Source of the DNA: Minisyncoccota bacterium
GTDB lineage: Bacteria; Patescibacteriota; Microgenomatia; UBA1400; PJMF01
DNA: 35,861 nucleotides
NCBI GenBank assembly: GCA_018657765.1
Contig: JABHWM010000007.1
Coordinates: 1 to 35,861, forward strand
Direction of reading: 5' to 3'
The translations under genes and the position numbers were made by a program. The notes under the pieces are model-generated. The model was not told the origin of the DNA, did not search any database, and was given only the letters and a program-made list of their open reading frames with translations. This document shows, piece after piece, positions 5,780 through 14,503 of the stretch. Every line of letters begins with the position of its first letter. The stretch's first letter is position 1.

Positions 5780-7429
5780 ATGTCATTTTTCAATAACCTA
5801 TCCAGGTTGTTTGGTGAGCAACCAGCAGCTGTAGATAAATCAAAAAATAAACCAAGTAAGAGCTCAAGAAGACCTTTTCAAAAGACTCAACAACCTCAGA
5901 AGAATCAAGGTTCCAAACAGCCACAAAGAGGTAATAAGTCTGCAAGACCTCAGAGACAGAATCAACCAAGTAGAGGTCAAAAGAATTCTGTTGTAAAAAA
6001 CAATCAACAGGATTTTGATACTCAGGTAATGGTCCGCGAAGCTCAGGCAAAATCTAGAGAAATCATTGTAGAAGCAAAAGACGAGGCTTTGGCTATTCGT
6101 ACAGAAGCTGAAAAGAAATCTCGCAAACTAGAAAAAGAACTAGAGAAACAACAGTATTCTTTAGAAGTAAAATCTGATCGTCTTGATGACAAAATGACTG
6201 ATGTGGAAAGAAAAGAAAAAGATCTCGAAAGAGCAGAGAAAACTTTGGTCAAAGACCGTGAAGAAAACAAGAAAACCAGAGAAAAACTTCTTACAAAACT
6301 AGAAAAAATCTCCAAACTTTCCAAAGATGAAGCTGAAAAGCTATTGATGGATGGTCTAAAAAAGAAAATGGTCGATGAAATGGCCAAGTATATTAAAGAT
6401 CGTGAAGATGTAGCCAAAGCAGAAGCTGATGAAAAAGGTGCTCAGATTCTTATTGATGCTATGAAATATGGAGCTACAGATAATGTTGCAGAATATACTG
6501 TTTCTGTTGTAGCTATCCCTTCAGAAGATATCAAAGGAAAGATTATTGGTAAAAATGGAAGAAATATTCATGCTTTTGAGCGTCGTACAGGTGTAGACGT
6601 TGATCTTGATGCTTCTCCTACAGAAGTAAAGCTTTCTTGTTTTGATCCAGTTCGCAGAGAAATCGCTAGAATTTCCTTGGAAAGATTAGTGAAAGATGGT
6701 CGTATTCAACCTGCTCGTATAGAAGAGGTTGTAAAAAAAGTAGAAAGTGAGATAGAAAAAGTTGTCTTTGAAGCTGGTAAACAACTTTGTCATGCAGTTG
6801 GTGTTTATAATATTCCTACAGGCTTAGTAGCTCTTTTGGGAAGATTTAAATATCGTTTCTCTTATGGACAGAGCATGATTACTCATACTATAGAAGAAAC
6901 CAAAATCGGAACAAAGATTGCTCATGAACTTGGCTTGGATGTAAATATAGTGAAGCTTGGTTGTTTATTGCACGACATTGGAAAAGTCGCTAAAGATCAA
7001 GATGATAATCATATTGCTCTTGGTGTTCGTATAGCAAAACAATATAATTTACCTCAGGCAGTTATAGACTGTATTGGTCAACACCATGAAGATGAACCAT
7101 TTTCTGGTCCAGAACAAATGGCTGTTTATGTAGCTGATGCTATATCAGGTGCTAGACCAGGTGCTCGTTATGAGAATCATGAAGAATACATCAAAAGACT
7201 CACAGATCTTGAGGAGATTGCTGTTTCTTATCCAGAAGTTAGACAAGCTTATGCTATTCAAGCTGGAAGAGAACTCAGGGTTTTACTTGAAGCTGAAAAA
7301 AGCAAAGATAGTGATGTTGTAGTTTTGGCTACCAAGATCAGAGACGAAGTTCAAGAAAAAGTCATGGTTCCAGGTAGTGTTCGTGTTACAGTGATTAGAG
7401 AAAATAGATCTGAAGCAAAAACAAAATAA
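5780..7429 (+). CDS. rny: Ribonuclease Y
   Basis: A 549-residue RNase Y, an endoribonuclease that starts mRNA decay. In order: a Gln/Lys/Arg/Ser-rich low-complexity region (residues about 15-75), a long coiled coil (about 80-210), a KH domain (IKGKIIGKNGRN, near 250), an HD domain with CLLHDIGK (His398, Asp399) and GQHHEDEP, and the family's C-terminal region (QAYAIQAGRELRVL, VPGSVRVTVIRE). The N-terminal membrane helix normal in this family is missing; only a short possible amphipathic helix (MSFFNNLSRLFG) precedes the basic region. ATG 5780 is preferred over 5750 because AAAGAAAG lies before it. secG follows after 9 bp. Confidence 0.95.
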   Translation: MSFFNNLSRLFGEQPAAVDKSKNKPSKSSRRPFQKTQQPQKNQGSKQPQRGNKSARPQRQNQPSRGQKNSVVKNNQQDFDTQVMVREAQAKSREIIVEAKDEALAIRTEAEKKSRKLEKELEKQQYSLEVKSDRLDDKMTDVERKEKDLERAEKTLVKDREENKKTREKLLTKLEKISKLSKDEAEKLLMDGLKKKMVDEMAKYIKDREDVAKAEADEKGAQILIDAMKYGATDNVAEYTVSVVAIPSEDIKGKIIGKNGRNIHAFERRTGVDVDLDASPTEVKLSCFDPVRREIARISLERLVKDGRIQPARIEEVVKKVESEIEKVVFEAGKQLCHAVGVYNIPTGLVALLGRFKYRFSYGQSMITHTIEETKIGTKIAHELGLDVNIVKLGCLLHDIGKVAKDQDDNHIALGVRIAKQYNLPQAVIDCIGQHHEDEPFSGPEQMAVYVADAISGARPGARYENHEEYIKRLTDLEEIAVSYPEVRQAYAIQAGRELRVLLEAEKSKDSDVVVLATKIRDEVQEKVMVPGSVRVTVIRENRSEAKTK

Positions 7430-7438
7430 AGGAGATAA

Positions 7439-7651
7439 ATGCAAAATACATTTCTAGTAGCACAAATTGTGTTGTCAGTAATAATTGTGGCTTTTATCTT
7501 GTTACAAGCTCAAGGAAGCGGCTTAGGCTCTACTTGGGGTGGTGGTGGAGAGACTTATCATACCAAACGAGGTGTTGAAAAGGTTATCTTTATCTTGACC
7601 ATAGTTGCTATTATCTTGTTTGCTGCAGTTTCTATTGCTGCAATTGTTTAA
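7439..7651 (+). CDS. secG: Preprotein translocase subunit SecG
   Basis: A 70-residue SecG, the small two-helix subunit of the SecYEG channel that stimulates protein export. The first helix (VAQIVLSVIIVAFILLQ) is followed by the family loop QGSGLGSTWGGGGETYHTKRGVEK and the second helix (VIFILTIVAIILFAAVSIAAIV). AAGGAG lies 8 bp before the ATG. It sits 9 bp after rny, so the two are surely co-transcribed; RNase Y and SecG neighbours are common in bacteria of this type. Confidence 0.95.
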   Translation: MQNTFLVAQIVLSVIIVAFILLQAQGSGLGSTWGGGGETYHTKRGVEKVIFILTIVAIILFAAVSIAAIV

Positions 7652-7664
7652 TTTTGTTTTATTT

Positions 7665-7705
7665 AGACTTACTGAGAAATATATTTCTTATTTTTCAGTA
7701 AGTCT
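7665..7705. promoter_or_regulatory. Long inverted repeat between secG and the binding protein
   Basis: AGACTTACTGA (7665-7675) and TCAGTAAGTCT (7695-7705) are perfect 11-bp arms, and an inner palindrome GAAATATATTTC lies at 7676-7687. There is no T run after it on the plus strand, so a transcript-processing or stabilising structure is as likely as a terminator. A second short hairpin (AGGCAG/CTGCCT) lies just before the next gene. Confidence 0.5.
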
Positions 7706-7756
7706 ACTGTAGAAGTCTATTGGTAAAGCAGGCAGTTCTGCCTTAGAATAGGATAA

Positions 7757-9160
7757 ATGAGACGTTTATATTGGTATATAACTGCCTACACTAAGAAGCA
7801 TGGCTGGGTTTTCCTAGGCTCTTTAGTCGGTGCTATCGTAATTTTTTCTCTTTTTATTCCTTTTCTTGTAGATAAGGTTACTTTAAAACAAAAAGAATAC
7901 ATTGGGATAATAGGTAGTTATTCTTTAGAGAATCTTCCTACAAGTATAAAAAAGCAGCTCAGTGTTGGTCTAACTCAGATTACAGAATCAAAAGAAGTTC
8001 AGCCACATCTCTCTCAACGTTGGGTTGTTGAAGATGATGGTAAGCAATATCGTTTTGTGTTGAAGCAGAATGTGAATTGGCAAGATGGTAAAGAGGTTAC
8101 TCCAGAAGATATTCAATATCAATTTGTTGATGTCGAGACAGTAGCAACACCTAATGATATTGTTTTTAAGTTACCAGATGCTTTCTCTCCATTTCCAAGT
8201 GTGCTTTCAGAACCTATTTTCCGTCAAGGAACAGAGAAGTATTTATGGTTTTTCTCTAGACCTACTCTGATAGGTATTGGGTCAAATAGAATTACTGATT
8301 ATGTAAAAAAAGGTAATAGATTAAAACAAATTACTGTAGAAACACCAGAGAAAAAACTAGTTTATAGATTTTATCTTACAGAGACAGATTTACTTTATGC
8401 TTTCAAAAGAGGTGAAATAGATGTTATTCCAGATTTATCTGACGCTGGTGATCTAGAAGACTGGAAGAATGTAGAGATTACCCCAGTATTGCATACAGAA
8501 AGATATCTAGCTGTGTTTTTTAATAATGCAGATTCTATGATGACCAAGAATGTCAGACAAGCTTTATCTTATGGCTTGGAAAGTCCCAAAGATGGTACTC
8601 AAGCTAGAGGTCCTATAGATCCCACTTCTTGGGCATACCTTGAGGGAGGAAAGACTTATGATAAAGATCTGGATAGAGCTATCGAAAGACTCCTAGATGA
8701 TATGCCTAGACAGCCTCTAGAGCTGAATCTTACTACTACTCAGACTTTTGGTAAGGAAGCAGAAGATATTATTGCTCAGTGGACGGAACTGGGTGAAAGA
8801 GCGGTCGAGAAATGTCAAGACTCTAGTGAAGTTAAAGAAAAAGATCTTTGTAGTTTTCTTCAGATAAAAGTTAATCTCAAGGTGAGTAGTTTTCCAGATA
8901 CAAATGATTTTCAATTGTTATTAATAGGTCAAGAATCATTGGTAGATCCAGATCAATATTTTTTATGGCATTCAGACCAGCCAACGAATTTTACTAGATA
9001 TAAGAATACTAGAATAGACAGTTTACTGGAAAAAGCCAGAACTACTATAGATCAAGATGAGCGTAAGGCTTTGTACCAAGAATTTCAACAGTTTTTACTA
9101 GAAGATCCACCGGCTATCTTTTTGCGACATTTGTATAGTTATGAGGTGAAGCGGAAGTAA
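7757..9160 (+). CDS. Membrane-anchored solute-binding protein (SBP_bac_5-like)
   Basis: A 467-residue protein related to the peptide/nickel ABC transporter substrate-binding family 5. Residues about 15-37 form a single membrane helix (HGWVFLGSLVGAIVIFSLFIPFLV) with no lipobox Cys, so it is tethered outside by its N-terminus. Family traits: LPTSIKKQLSVGLTQI, PHLSQRWVVEDDGKQYRFVLKQNVNWQDGKEVTPEDI and a C-terminal segment with DPDQYFLWHSDQPTNFTRYKN. It is shorter than the usual 500-550 residues. No permease or ATPase partner is encoded nearby, so it may be an orphan receptor or work with a distant transporter. AGGATAA precedes the ATG. Confidence 0.85.
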   Translation: MRRLYWYITAYTKKHGWVFLGSLVGAIVIFSLFIPFLVDKVTLKQKEYIGIIGSYSLENLPTSIKKQLSVGLTQITESKEVQPHLSQRWVVEDDGKQYRFVLKQNVNWQDGKEVTPEDIQYQFVDVETVATPNDIVFKLPDAFSPFPSVLSEPIFRQGTEKYLWFFSRPTLIGIGSNRITDYVKKGNRLKQITVETPEKKLVYRFYLTETDLLYAFKRGEIDVIPDLSDAGDLEDWKNVEITPVLHTERYLAVFFNNADSMMTKNVRQALSYGLESPKDGTQARGPIDPTSWAYLEGGKTYDKDLDRAIERLLDDMPRQPLELNLTTTQTFGKEAEDIIAQWTELGERAVEKCQDSSEVKEKDLCSFLQIKVNLKVSSFPDTNDFQLLLIGQESLVDPDQYFLWHSDQPTNFTRYKNTRIDSLLEKARTTIDQDERKALYQEFQQFLLEDPPAIFLRHLYSYEVKRK

Positions 9161-9213
9161 AGTTTTTTTATTTTTTTAAGTCTTTTATAGAACCAGTTAC
9201 TAATCATAGATCT

Positions 9214-9262
9214 TCTCAGAAATTTATTTTTTCTGATCTTACAAAACAGAAAATTTCTGAGA
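9214..9262. repeat. 12-bp inverted repeat abutting the start at 9262
   Basis: TCTCAGAAATTT (9214-9225) and AAATTTCTGAGA (9251-9262) are perfect arms 25 bp apart. The last base of the second arm is the A of the proposed ATG. In RNA the hairpin would sit on the initiation region of the next gene; alternatively it marks the junction where that gene lost its 5' part. Confidence 0.5.
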
Positions 9263-10656
9263 TGAATAGAAATAAGGAGCTTATTTCTTTTAATAGGAAA
9301 TTTTATTTAGCAGAAAAAACTAATCAGAAGCTGGTTATTCCCGAATGGAAAGAAGGAGAGAAGGTTACTGTTTTAGGAAAGATTACCCTAAGAAATGGTA
9401 TTGTTTCTGTGAATTTTGCACCACCTGGTAGATTTACTATTGATGGTGAATCTTTTGTGTTGGCAGGTTTGGGCCAATATGAACTGGAGTATGATCCAGG
9501 GAATAATATTGAACAAATGGTGTTTGAGTTTAATGAACAGATGATTGTCATTAACAATGATGAGACTATCGATTTCCCATTTTTTGAAGCAATAGTAGGA
9601 GAACCTTTGCAGATAAGCATCAATGAAATTATTAATGGTGATATGGAAAGAGGGTTTTTTCTGAAAAGTAATGGAAATCTAGATCTAGAAATAGATAGTT
9701 CTATTTGGGATATTTGGTTGGGAGAACAGGTCTTTGAGGTTTCTCTGGAAGATGGAGATCATGATTTGAATCTAGATATTCCTTATATCTCTTTGAATTT
9801 GTTGCCATTCCTGAAAGATGCCCCATTAGTAAATTGTGATGTCTTTGAAAGAGGAGAAGTAGATACAGCTTTACTATCTGGAGTGGAAGGCATTCTCTAT
9901 CAAGCAAAAGATTCTGGAATAGTTTGTGCCAACTTAGATCTTACTGACATAGATTCAAATAGATCTTATATTTTATCAATAACTGGCAATTCAGTTCAGG
10001 GAAGAGCTCCAAAGTTTTTGGTTAATAGCTCTGTTGATAATTTTGTTTATTTACAAAATCTGACTAATAAAGGATCTTTTTCTGAAAACTATGCTTTATT
10101 ATCACAACCAAATGAGTCAGGAAATTATTTTATTAATCTAGAATTAAAATCATTTGGAGAAGATGTTGCAGAGACTACTATTAATAGTATCGAGTTGTTG
10201 AATTTTAGTTTTCCACTGGAGATTTTATCTCAAGTTCATTTGGAACCTGAAGATTATTCCATTACTGTTAATGATGGTGTAAATGTTGAACAGGAAACGG
10301 TTCAAAAAATAGGGACAAGTTTTTATAAGGTCAGAGTAAATGTTACTTCTGATGATAGCTTGTTTAGTTTATCTCAAGGTTTTGATGATGGGTGGATAGC
10401 TTTTTCACTTGATAAAAAACTACAAGTTTTCTCTCATACTATTTATAATGGCTGGGCAAATGCTTGGATTGTTCCACAAGGTAATCAGATTATTTATATT
10501 GTTTACCTGCCTCAGGTAGCAATATTTTTTGGATTGGGTTTATTCATTTTGGTAACTCTTTTATTTTTAATTTCTTCTAAAAAAAAGACTAAGAAACAAT
10601 TTTTAAAAAATAAGAGATACCCCTCCAAAGAATCCTTCGAAGAGTTTGCAGAGTAG
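9262..10656 (+). CDS. C-terminally anchored extracytoplasmic beta-rich protein, probably truncated
   Basis: 464 residues, mostly beta-rich and polar, with one membrane helix near the C-terminus (IFFGLGLFILVTLLFLIS, residues about 418-435) and a basic cytoplasmic tail. The segment before the helix (FDDGWIAFSLDK, YNGWANAWIVPQGNQIIYIVYLPQ) resembles the end of large CPR membrane proteins whose N-terminal half carries glycosyltransferase-like helices. With a C-terminal anchor, an N-terminal signal is expected, but the start (MNRNKELISFNRKFYL) has none and no Shine-Dalgarno precedes it. I infer a 5' deletion or a start further upstream that is not open. Function unknown. Confidence 0.6.
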   Translation: MNRNKELISFNRKFYLAEKTNQKLVIPEWKEGEKVTVLGKITLRNGIVSVNFAPPGRFTIDGESFVLAGLGQYELEYDPGNNIEQMVFEFNEQMIVINNDETIDFPFFEAIVGEPLQISINEIINGDMERGFFLKSNGNLDLEIDSSIWDIWLGEQVFEVSLEDGDHDLNLDIPYISLNLLPFLKDAPLVNCDVFERGEVDTALLSGVEGILYQAKDSGIVCANLDLTDIDSNRSYILSITGNSVQGRAPKFLVNSSVDNFVYLQNLTNKGSFSENYALLSQPNESGNYFINLELKSFGEDVAETTINSIELLNFSFPLEILSQVHLEPEDYSITVNDGVNVEQETVQKIGTSFYKVRVNVTSDDSLFSLSQGFDDGWIAFSLDKKLQVFSHTIYNGWANAWIVPQGNQIIYIVYLPQVAIFFGLGLFILVTLLFLISSKKKTKKQFLKNKRYPSKESFEEFAE

Positions 10657-10718
10657 AATTTTCCACTAGTATTTTTTAATTTATTTGTCAGTTATGTCGT
10701 GTTTACTATCCATAGTAT

Positions 10719-12506
10719 ATGCGCAGGTTTTTCATTTTTATTTTTTTGTCAAATATTTTTCTATCAAAAGCTAATGCTTTTACTAGTGAACAATGGCAAG
10801 TTGTTAGCCCCAGTCCCAGTGTTTTCTGGACTGTGAGTGACAATGAAATAATTGGTGTAGCTAGTCAACTCACTCCAGATAGCTTTCTTATTTCTTCTCC
10901 AGAGTTTTTTCCTGTTACTGCAGATTTTATTTGGCAGTTTTCTTTTATTCCACAGCAAGGTGTAGGTCACAATATTGTATGGGGTTTTATTGATGAAGAT
11001 AACTATTATCAACTTCATTTTTATGGTGGAGCTTTATGGGTAAATAGATTTATTAATGGTCAGGAGATGTTAGCAAGAGGAATAAATTTTTCTTGGAATG
11101 TTGGTGAAACTTACATGGTAAAGATTATTCGTAAAAATGGCATGCTGAATATTTTTGTAAATGATCAAGAAGTTTTTAGTTTTTATGATTGGACTTATGA
11201 TGAAATTGATAGCGTTGGCAATTGGGGATTCAAGATGTCTCCAGGAACTATTTTTCCAGTAGAGTCTATTTTTCGTGATATTAGATTTTTTGAAGAAGAT
11301 TTATTTATTTTGCCGATAGAAAAAATAATGCAGAATGATCCTTTGTGGAGTGATGAGATTTATGATCATGCAGATTTATGGAGTAATAATCCTACTATTG
11401 CTAGATGGGGCTGTGCTCTGAGTTCTACAGTGATGATTCTGAAATATCATGGTTTCCATTTTATGCCGGATGGAGAGACTCTTAATCCAGCGACGGTTAA
11501 TAATTGGCTTCAGCAGCAAGTAGATGGGTATATTGCAGATGGTTTGGTGAATTGGTGGGCTGTTACTAGGTTGGTAAAAACTCTTAGTAATCAATCCAAA
11601 GATGTTCTAGATGATCTACCAAGTTCAGAGCAGTTACCGATGTTAGAGTTCTCTGTGGTTAAAGAAAATATTTTACAGACTGCTGAAGTTTTTATTAGAG
11701 CTGATAATCCAGTGATTGTTCAGACTCCTGGGCATTTTGTAGTGATGAATGGTTTTTATAAAGATAGTGATGATTTTGTTGTTACAGATCCATTATTTCC
11801 TAAAACAAAAGCAAGTGAGTATGAGGAGATTCAGTCTCTACGTGTTTTTCAACCTAGTTTTACTGATCTAAGTGCTTTGGTGGTTGTTCATGATTCTAGT
11901 TTTCAGGTAAAGATTTATGATGAGGAAGATAATGAGCAAGAAACTAAGAAATGGAGTGAGTTTTTGGAGGAAGATTTTGAACAGTCAAAAAAAGTTAATT
12001 TTACGGTTATAGAAAAACCAACTTCTGGAGAATATATTGTTGAGTTTATTAATCAAGATACTGAAAATATCAATAATATTGATAACCTAGAAATCATAAT
12101 TCCTGAGATTTACGCTTACTCTGCAGATGCAGAAGTTTCTGTTTTTACTCTGGAAAATAATGATTTAATAAAACAAAAAATTATTATTGATTTTGAAAAA
12201 AATGGTCAAAGTTCTTTTAATTATTTTTTTTATTGGGATTATTTTTTGGAAAAACTAAATATTTATTTTATAGAAGGAAAAATATCTGAAAAAGCAAAAA
12301 ATAAAATGGTTGAAAGAGTGAGTTTTATTAAAAATCTTAGTTTGGAAAAACAGGAGAAAGATATTATAGAAATTATTGAAATCGAAAAACTAGTGAATAG
12401 AATTCAACGCCATATTAATAATCTGGAATTACTATTGGAGTTTTATGATTTTTACTCGGACAAGAATGCTATTGTAGATTTACAAGAAATTTTTTTAGGA
12501 ATTTAA
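10719..12506 (+). CDS. Secreted LamG-like plus C39-like cysteine peptidase
   Basis: A 595-residue exported protein. Signal peptide: RRFFIFIFLSNIFLSKANA. Residues about 25-190 look like a concanavalin/LamG or DUF1080-type beta sandwich (IVWGFIDEDNYYQLHFYGG, VGETYMVKIIRKNGMLNIFV), often carbohydrate binding. Residues about 200-400 match the Peptidase_C39_2 pattern: nucleophile in RWGCALSST (Cys232), His339 in TPGHFVVMNG and Asp357 in VTDPLF. The last 190 residues are beta-rich and then helical, without recognised homology. It probably cleaves peptides outside the cell or at a host surface, or binds cell-wall sugars; substrate unknown. It lies 62 bp after the truncated gene on the same strand. 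Confidence 0.8.
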   Translation: MRRFFIFIFLSNIFLSKANAFTSEQWQVVSPSPSVFWTVSDNEIIGVASQLTPDSFLISSPEFFPVTADFIWQFSFIPQQGVGHNIVWGFIDEDNYYQLHFYGGALWVNRFINGQEMLARGINFSWNVGETYMVKIIRKNGMLNIFVNDQEVFSFYDWTYDEIDSVGNWGFKMSPGTIFPVESIFRDIRFFEEDLFILPIEKIMQNDPLWSDEIYDHADLWSNNPTIARWGCALSSTVMILKYHGFHFMPDGETLNPATVNNWLQQQVDGYIADGLVNWWAVTRLVKTLSNQSKDVLDDLPSSEQLPMLEFSVVKENILQTAEVFIRADNPVIVQTPGHFVVMNGFYKDSDDFVVTDPLFPKTKASEYEEIQSLRVFQPSFTDLSALVVVHDSSFQVKIYDEEDNEQETKKWSEFLEEDFEQSKKVNFTVIEKPTSGEYIVEFINQDTENINNIDNLEIIIPEIYAYSADAEVSVFTLENNDLIKQKIIIDFEKNGQSSFNYFFYWDYFLEKLNIYFIEGKISEKAKNKMVERVSFIKNLSLEKQEKDIIEIIEIEKLVNRIQRHINNLELLLEFYDFYSDKNAIVDLQEIFLGI

Positions 12507-12524
12507 TAATTTAAATTTTAAACT

Positions 12525-13133
12525 TTACTGTGACAGCATCTCTTGTAGGGTAATACTCTCTTTGTCTCTATCAGAAATAATCATTTGTTCTCTTGGGATA
12601 GGCCACTGAAGATTTAGTTCTGGATCAAAGACTGATAGAGCTTTGTCACCAGAGACATCTCTTTCATCATAAAATGCATCTACAGCATAGTGATATGAAA
12701 CAGGACCTTCGATGGCACAGACAGAGTTTGATATTCCCATCGGGATATAGAGACTTGTTCCTAGATCACTATTCTCATCAGTGTCGAACATGAAGTACTC
12801 TATTGCCTTAAAAGTAGGTGATTCTGGTCTAATGTCTACTAATGCAGAAAAAGCTTTTCCAGAAAATACTGTCACAAGTTTGTTCCAACCCTCAGAATGT
12901 AAACCACGAATAACATTTGTGTGAGATGAAGCAAAGTTAATTTGTTTTATATCCATTCTTTTACCAATTACTTTTTCCAAATTTTTGAATCCGGTAATGT
13001 CAGAAAAAAATCCTCTATTGTCTATGAATTTTTTGTATTGAATATATAAAAGGCCTTGAATCTTTGTAGAGTGAATACCTGGGGCTACTTCATTTTCTGC
13101 TGATGGGGAAAATATTTCTGGTGTTGTTAGCAT
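12525..13133 (-). CDS. RmlC-like sugar epimerase (dTDP-4-dehydrorhamnose 3,5-epimerase family)
   Basis: A 202-residue cupin of the RmlC family, which epimerises nucleotide-linked 4-keto-6-deoxyhexoses for rhamnose and related surface sugars. Seen: IQGLLYIQYKKFIDNRGFFSD, the conserved His in IRGLHSEGWNKLVTVFSGKAFSALVDIRP, YIPMGISNSVCA (usually P-x-G-x-A-H-G) and YHYAVDAFYDERDV. The usual GLHYQ is GLHSE and the helper His of AHGF is not evident, so the substrate may differ or the protein may be a divergent isomerase. AAAAGGA lies before the ATG. No rmlA/B/D neighbours are present. Confidence 0.8.
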   Translation of the reverse strand: MLTTPEIFSPSAENEVAPGIHSTKIQGLLYIQYKKFIDNRGFFSDITGFKNLEKVIGKRMDIKQINFASSHTNVIRGLHSEGWNKLVTVFSGKAFSALVDIRPESPTFKAIEYFMFDTDENSDLGTSLYIPMGISNSVCAIEGPVSYHYAVDAFYDERDVSGDKALSVFDPELNLQWPIPREQMIISDRDKESITLQEMLSQ

Positions 13134-13271
13134 TTTATTCCTTTTTATTTTATTTGATTAATCTTTACTTAATAAACATACTCCAATTTTTAGTTAGTTA
13201 GAGTACTTTCATTGAGGATGATACATGGTAAAATCCCAGACATAAGTTTAACACAATTTAGAAAGAGAAAT

Positions 13272-14483
13272 ATGTTCGAAAAACCACATTTTTTATCTCA
13301 AGAGATTCTTGTAAAATATGCTGACGTACTAGTTAATTTTGCTTTGAATGCTGGAGAAGGAGTGAAGACTGGTGAAGTGGTTAGAATTGTTGTTCCAGAT
13401 GTAGCAAAGTCTTTGGCACTAGAGCTACAAAATGCAGTTTTGAAAGCTGGAGCTCATCCAATTCTTCGGTTCTTACCAACTGGTTTTAATCATGATTACT
13501 ATACTTTAGCAAATAAAAAACAGCTGAGCTTTTTTCCTAAAAAATTTAGTAAGAGTCAGGTAGATCTTATAGATCATACTATCAATATTATTGCTGATCC
13601 TGATCCTTCAGAACTTGCTAATGTTGATCCAAAGAAAATAATTTTTGCTAGAGACTCAAGAAAGTTACTTCGTGAGTGGTTTGATGTCAAAGAACAAAAA
13701 GGAAAGTATAGTTGGACTATTGGTATGTGGGGTGTAGAGGCCAAAGCCAAAGAAGTAGGTTTATCACTAGAAGAATATTGGAATCAAATTATTAAAGCTT
13801 GTTTTTTGGATAAAAAAGATCCTATCAAGGAATGGAAAAATATTGCCAAGTTTCAGAAGAAAACAATAAAAGCTCTTGATAATATGAAGATAGAGTATGT
13901 AACCGTTAAGGGAGATGATGTTGATCTAAGGGTAAGAATTGGTAAGGAACGTACTTGGAAAGGTGGTGGTGGTTGCAATATTCCTAGTTTTGAAATCTTT
14001 ACTTCTCCAGATTGGAGAGGAACTGAGGGTTGGATAAACTTTAATCAACCTCTTTATCGTTATGGTCAGGTTATTAGTGGTATTTCGATGAAGTTTGAGC
14101 GAGGACATGTTGTGGAGGCTAAAGCCAAAAAAGGTAATAAATTCTTACAAGAAATGTTGAAGAGCAATAATGCAGATAAGCTGGGAGAGTTTTCTTTGAC
14201 AGATAAAAGAACTTCTAGAATTACTCACCCTATGGCCGAGACTTTATTTGATGAGAATATTGGCGGACCATTCGGAAATACTCATGTAGCTATTGGTAAT
14301 GCTTATAGAGATTGTTACTTAGAAGACTCTAGTAAACTTTCTGATATAGAATGGCAAAAACTTGGTTACAATAAGTCTGCAGAGCATACTGATATTGTTT
14401 CCACTACAGATAGAACAGTAACTGCATTTATGGCAGACGGTTCTTCAAAAGTTATTTATAAAGATGGGATGTTTACAGTCTAG
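13272..14483 (+). CDS. Aminopeptidase, M29 family (AmpS/PepS-like)
   Basis: A 403-residue cytoplasmic metallo-aminopeptidase of family M29. The start MFEKPHFLSQEILVKYADVLVNFALN is typical, so ATG 13272, preceded by AGAAAGAG, is preferred over 13212. Metal-ligand regions are visible: a Glu in GEFSLTD, HPMAETLFDENIGGPFGNTH and the His-Asp pair in SAEHTDIV, followed by the family ending TVTAFMADGSSKVIYKDG. The length fits (about 410). It releases N-terminal residues from short peptides, probably in amino-acid scavenging. map follows after 20 bp, so the two peptidases may be expressed together, though map has its own -10. Confidence 0.92.
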   Translation: MFEKPHFLSQEILVKYADVLVNFALNAGEGVKTGEVVRIVVPDVAKSLALELQNAVLKAGAHPILRFLPTGFNHDYYTLANKKQLSFFPKKFSKSQVDLIDHTINIIADPDPSELANVDPKKIIFARDSRKLLREWFDVKEQKGKYSWTIGMWGVEAKAKEVGLSLEEYWNQIIKACFLDKKDPIKEWKNIAKFQKKTIKALDNMKIEYVTVKGDDVDLRVRIGKERTWKGGGGCNIPSFEIFTSPDWRGTEGWINFNQPLYRYGQVISGISMKFERGHVVEAKAKKGNKFLQEMLKSNNADKLGEFSLTDKRTSRITHPMAETLFDENIGGPFGNTHVAIGNAYRDCYLEDSSKLSDIEWQKLGYNKSAEHTDIVSTTDRTVTAFMADGSSKVIYKDGMFTV

Positions 14484-14503
14484 AATCGGTATAGAATATA
14501 ATC

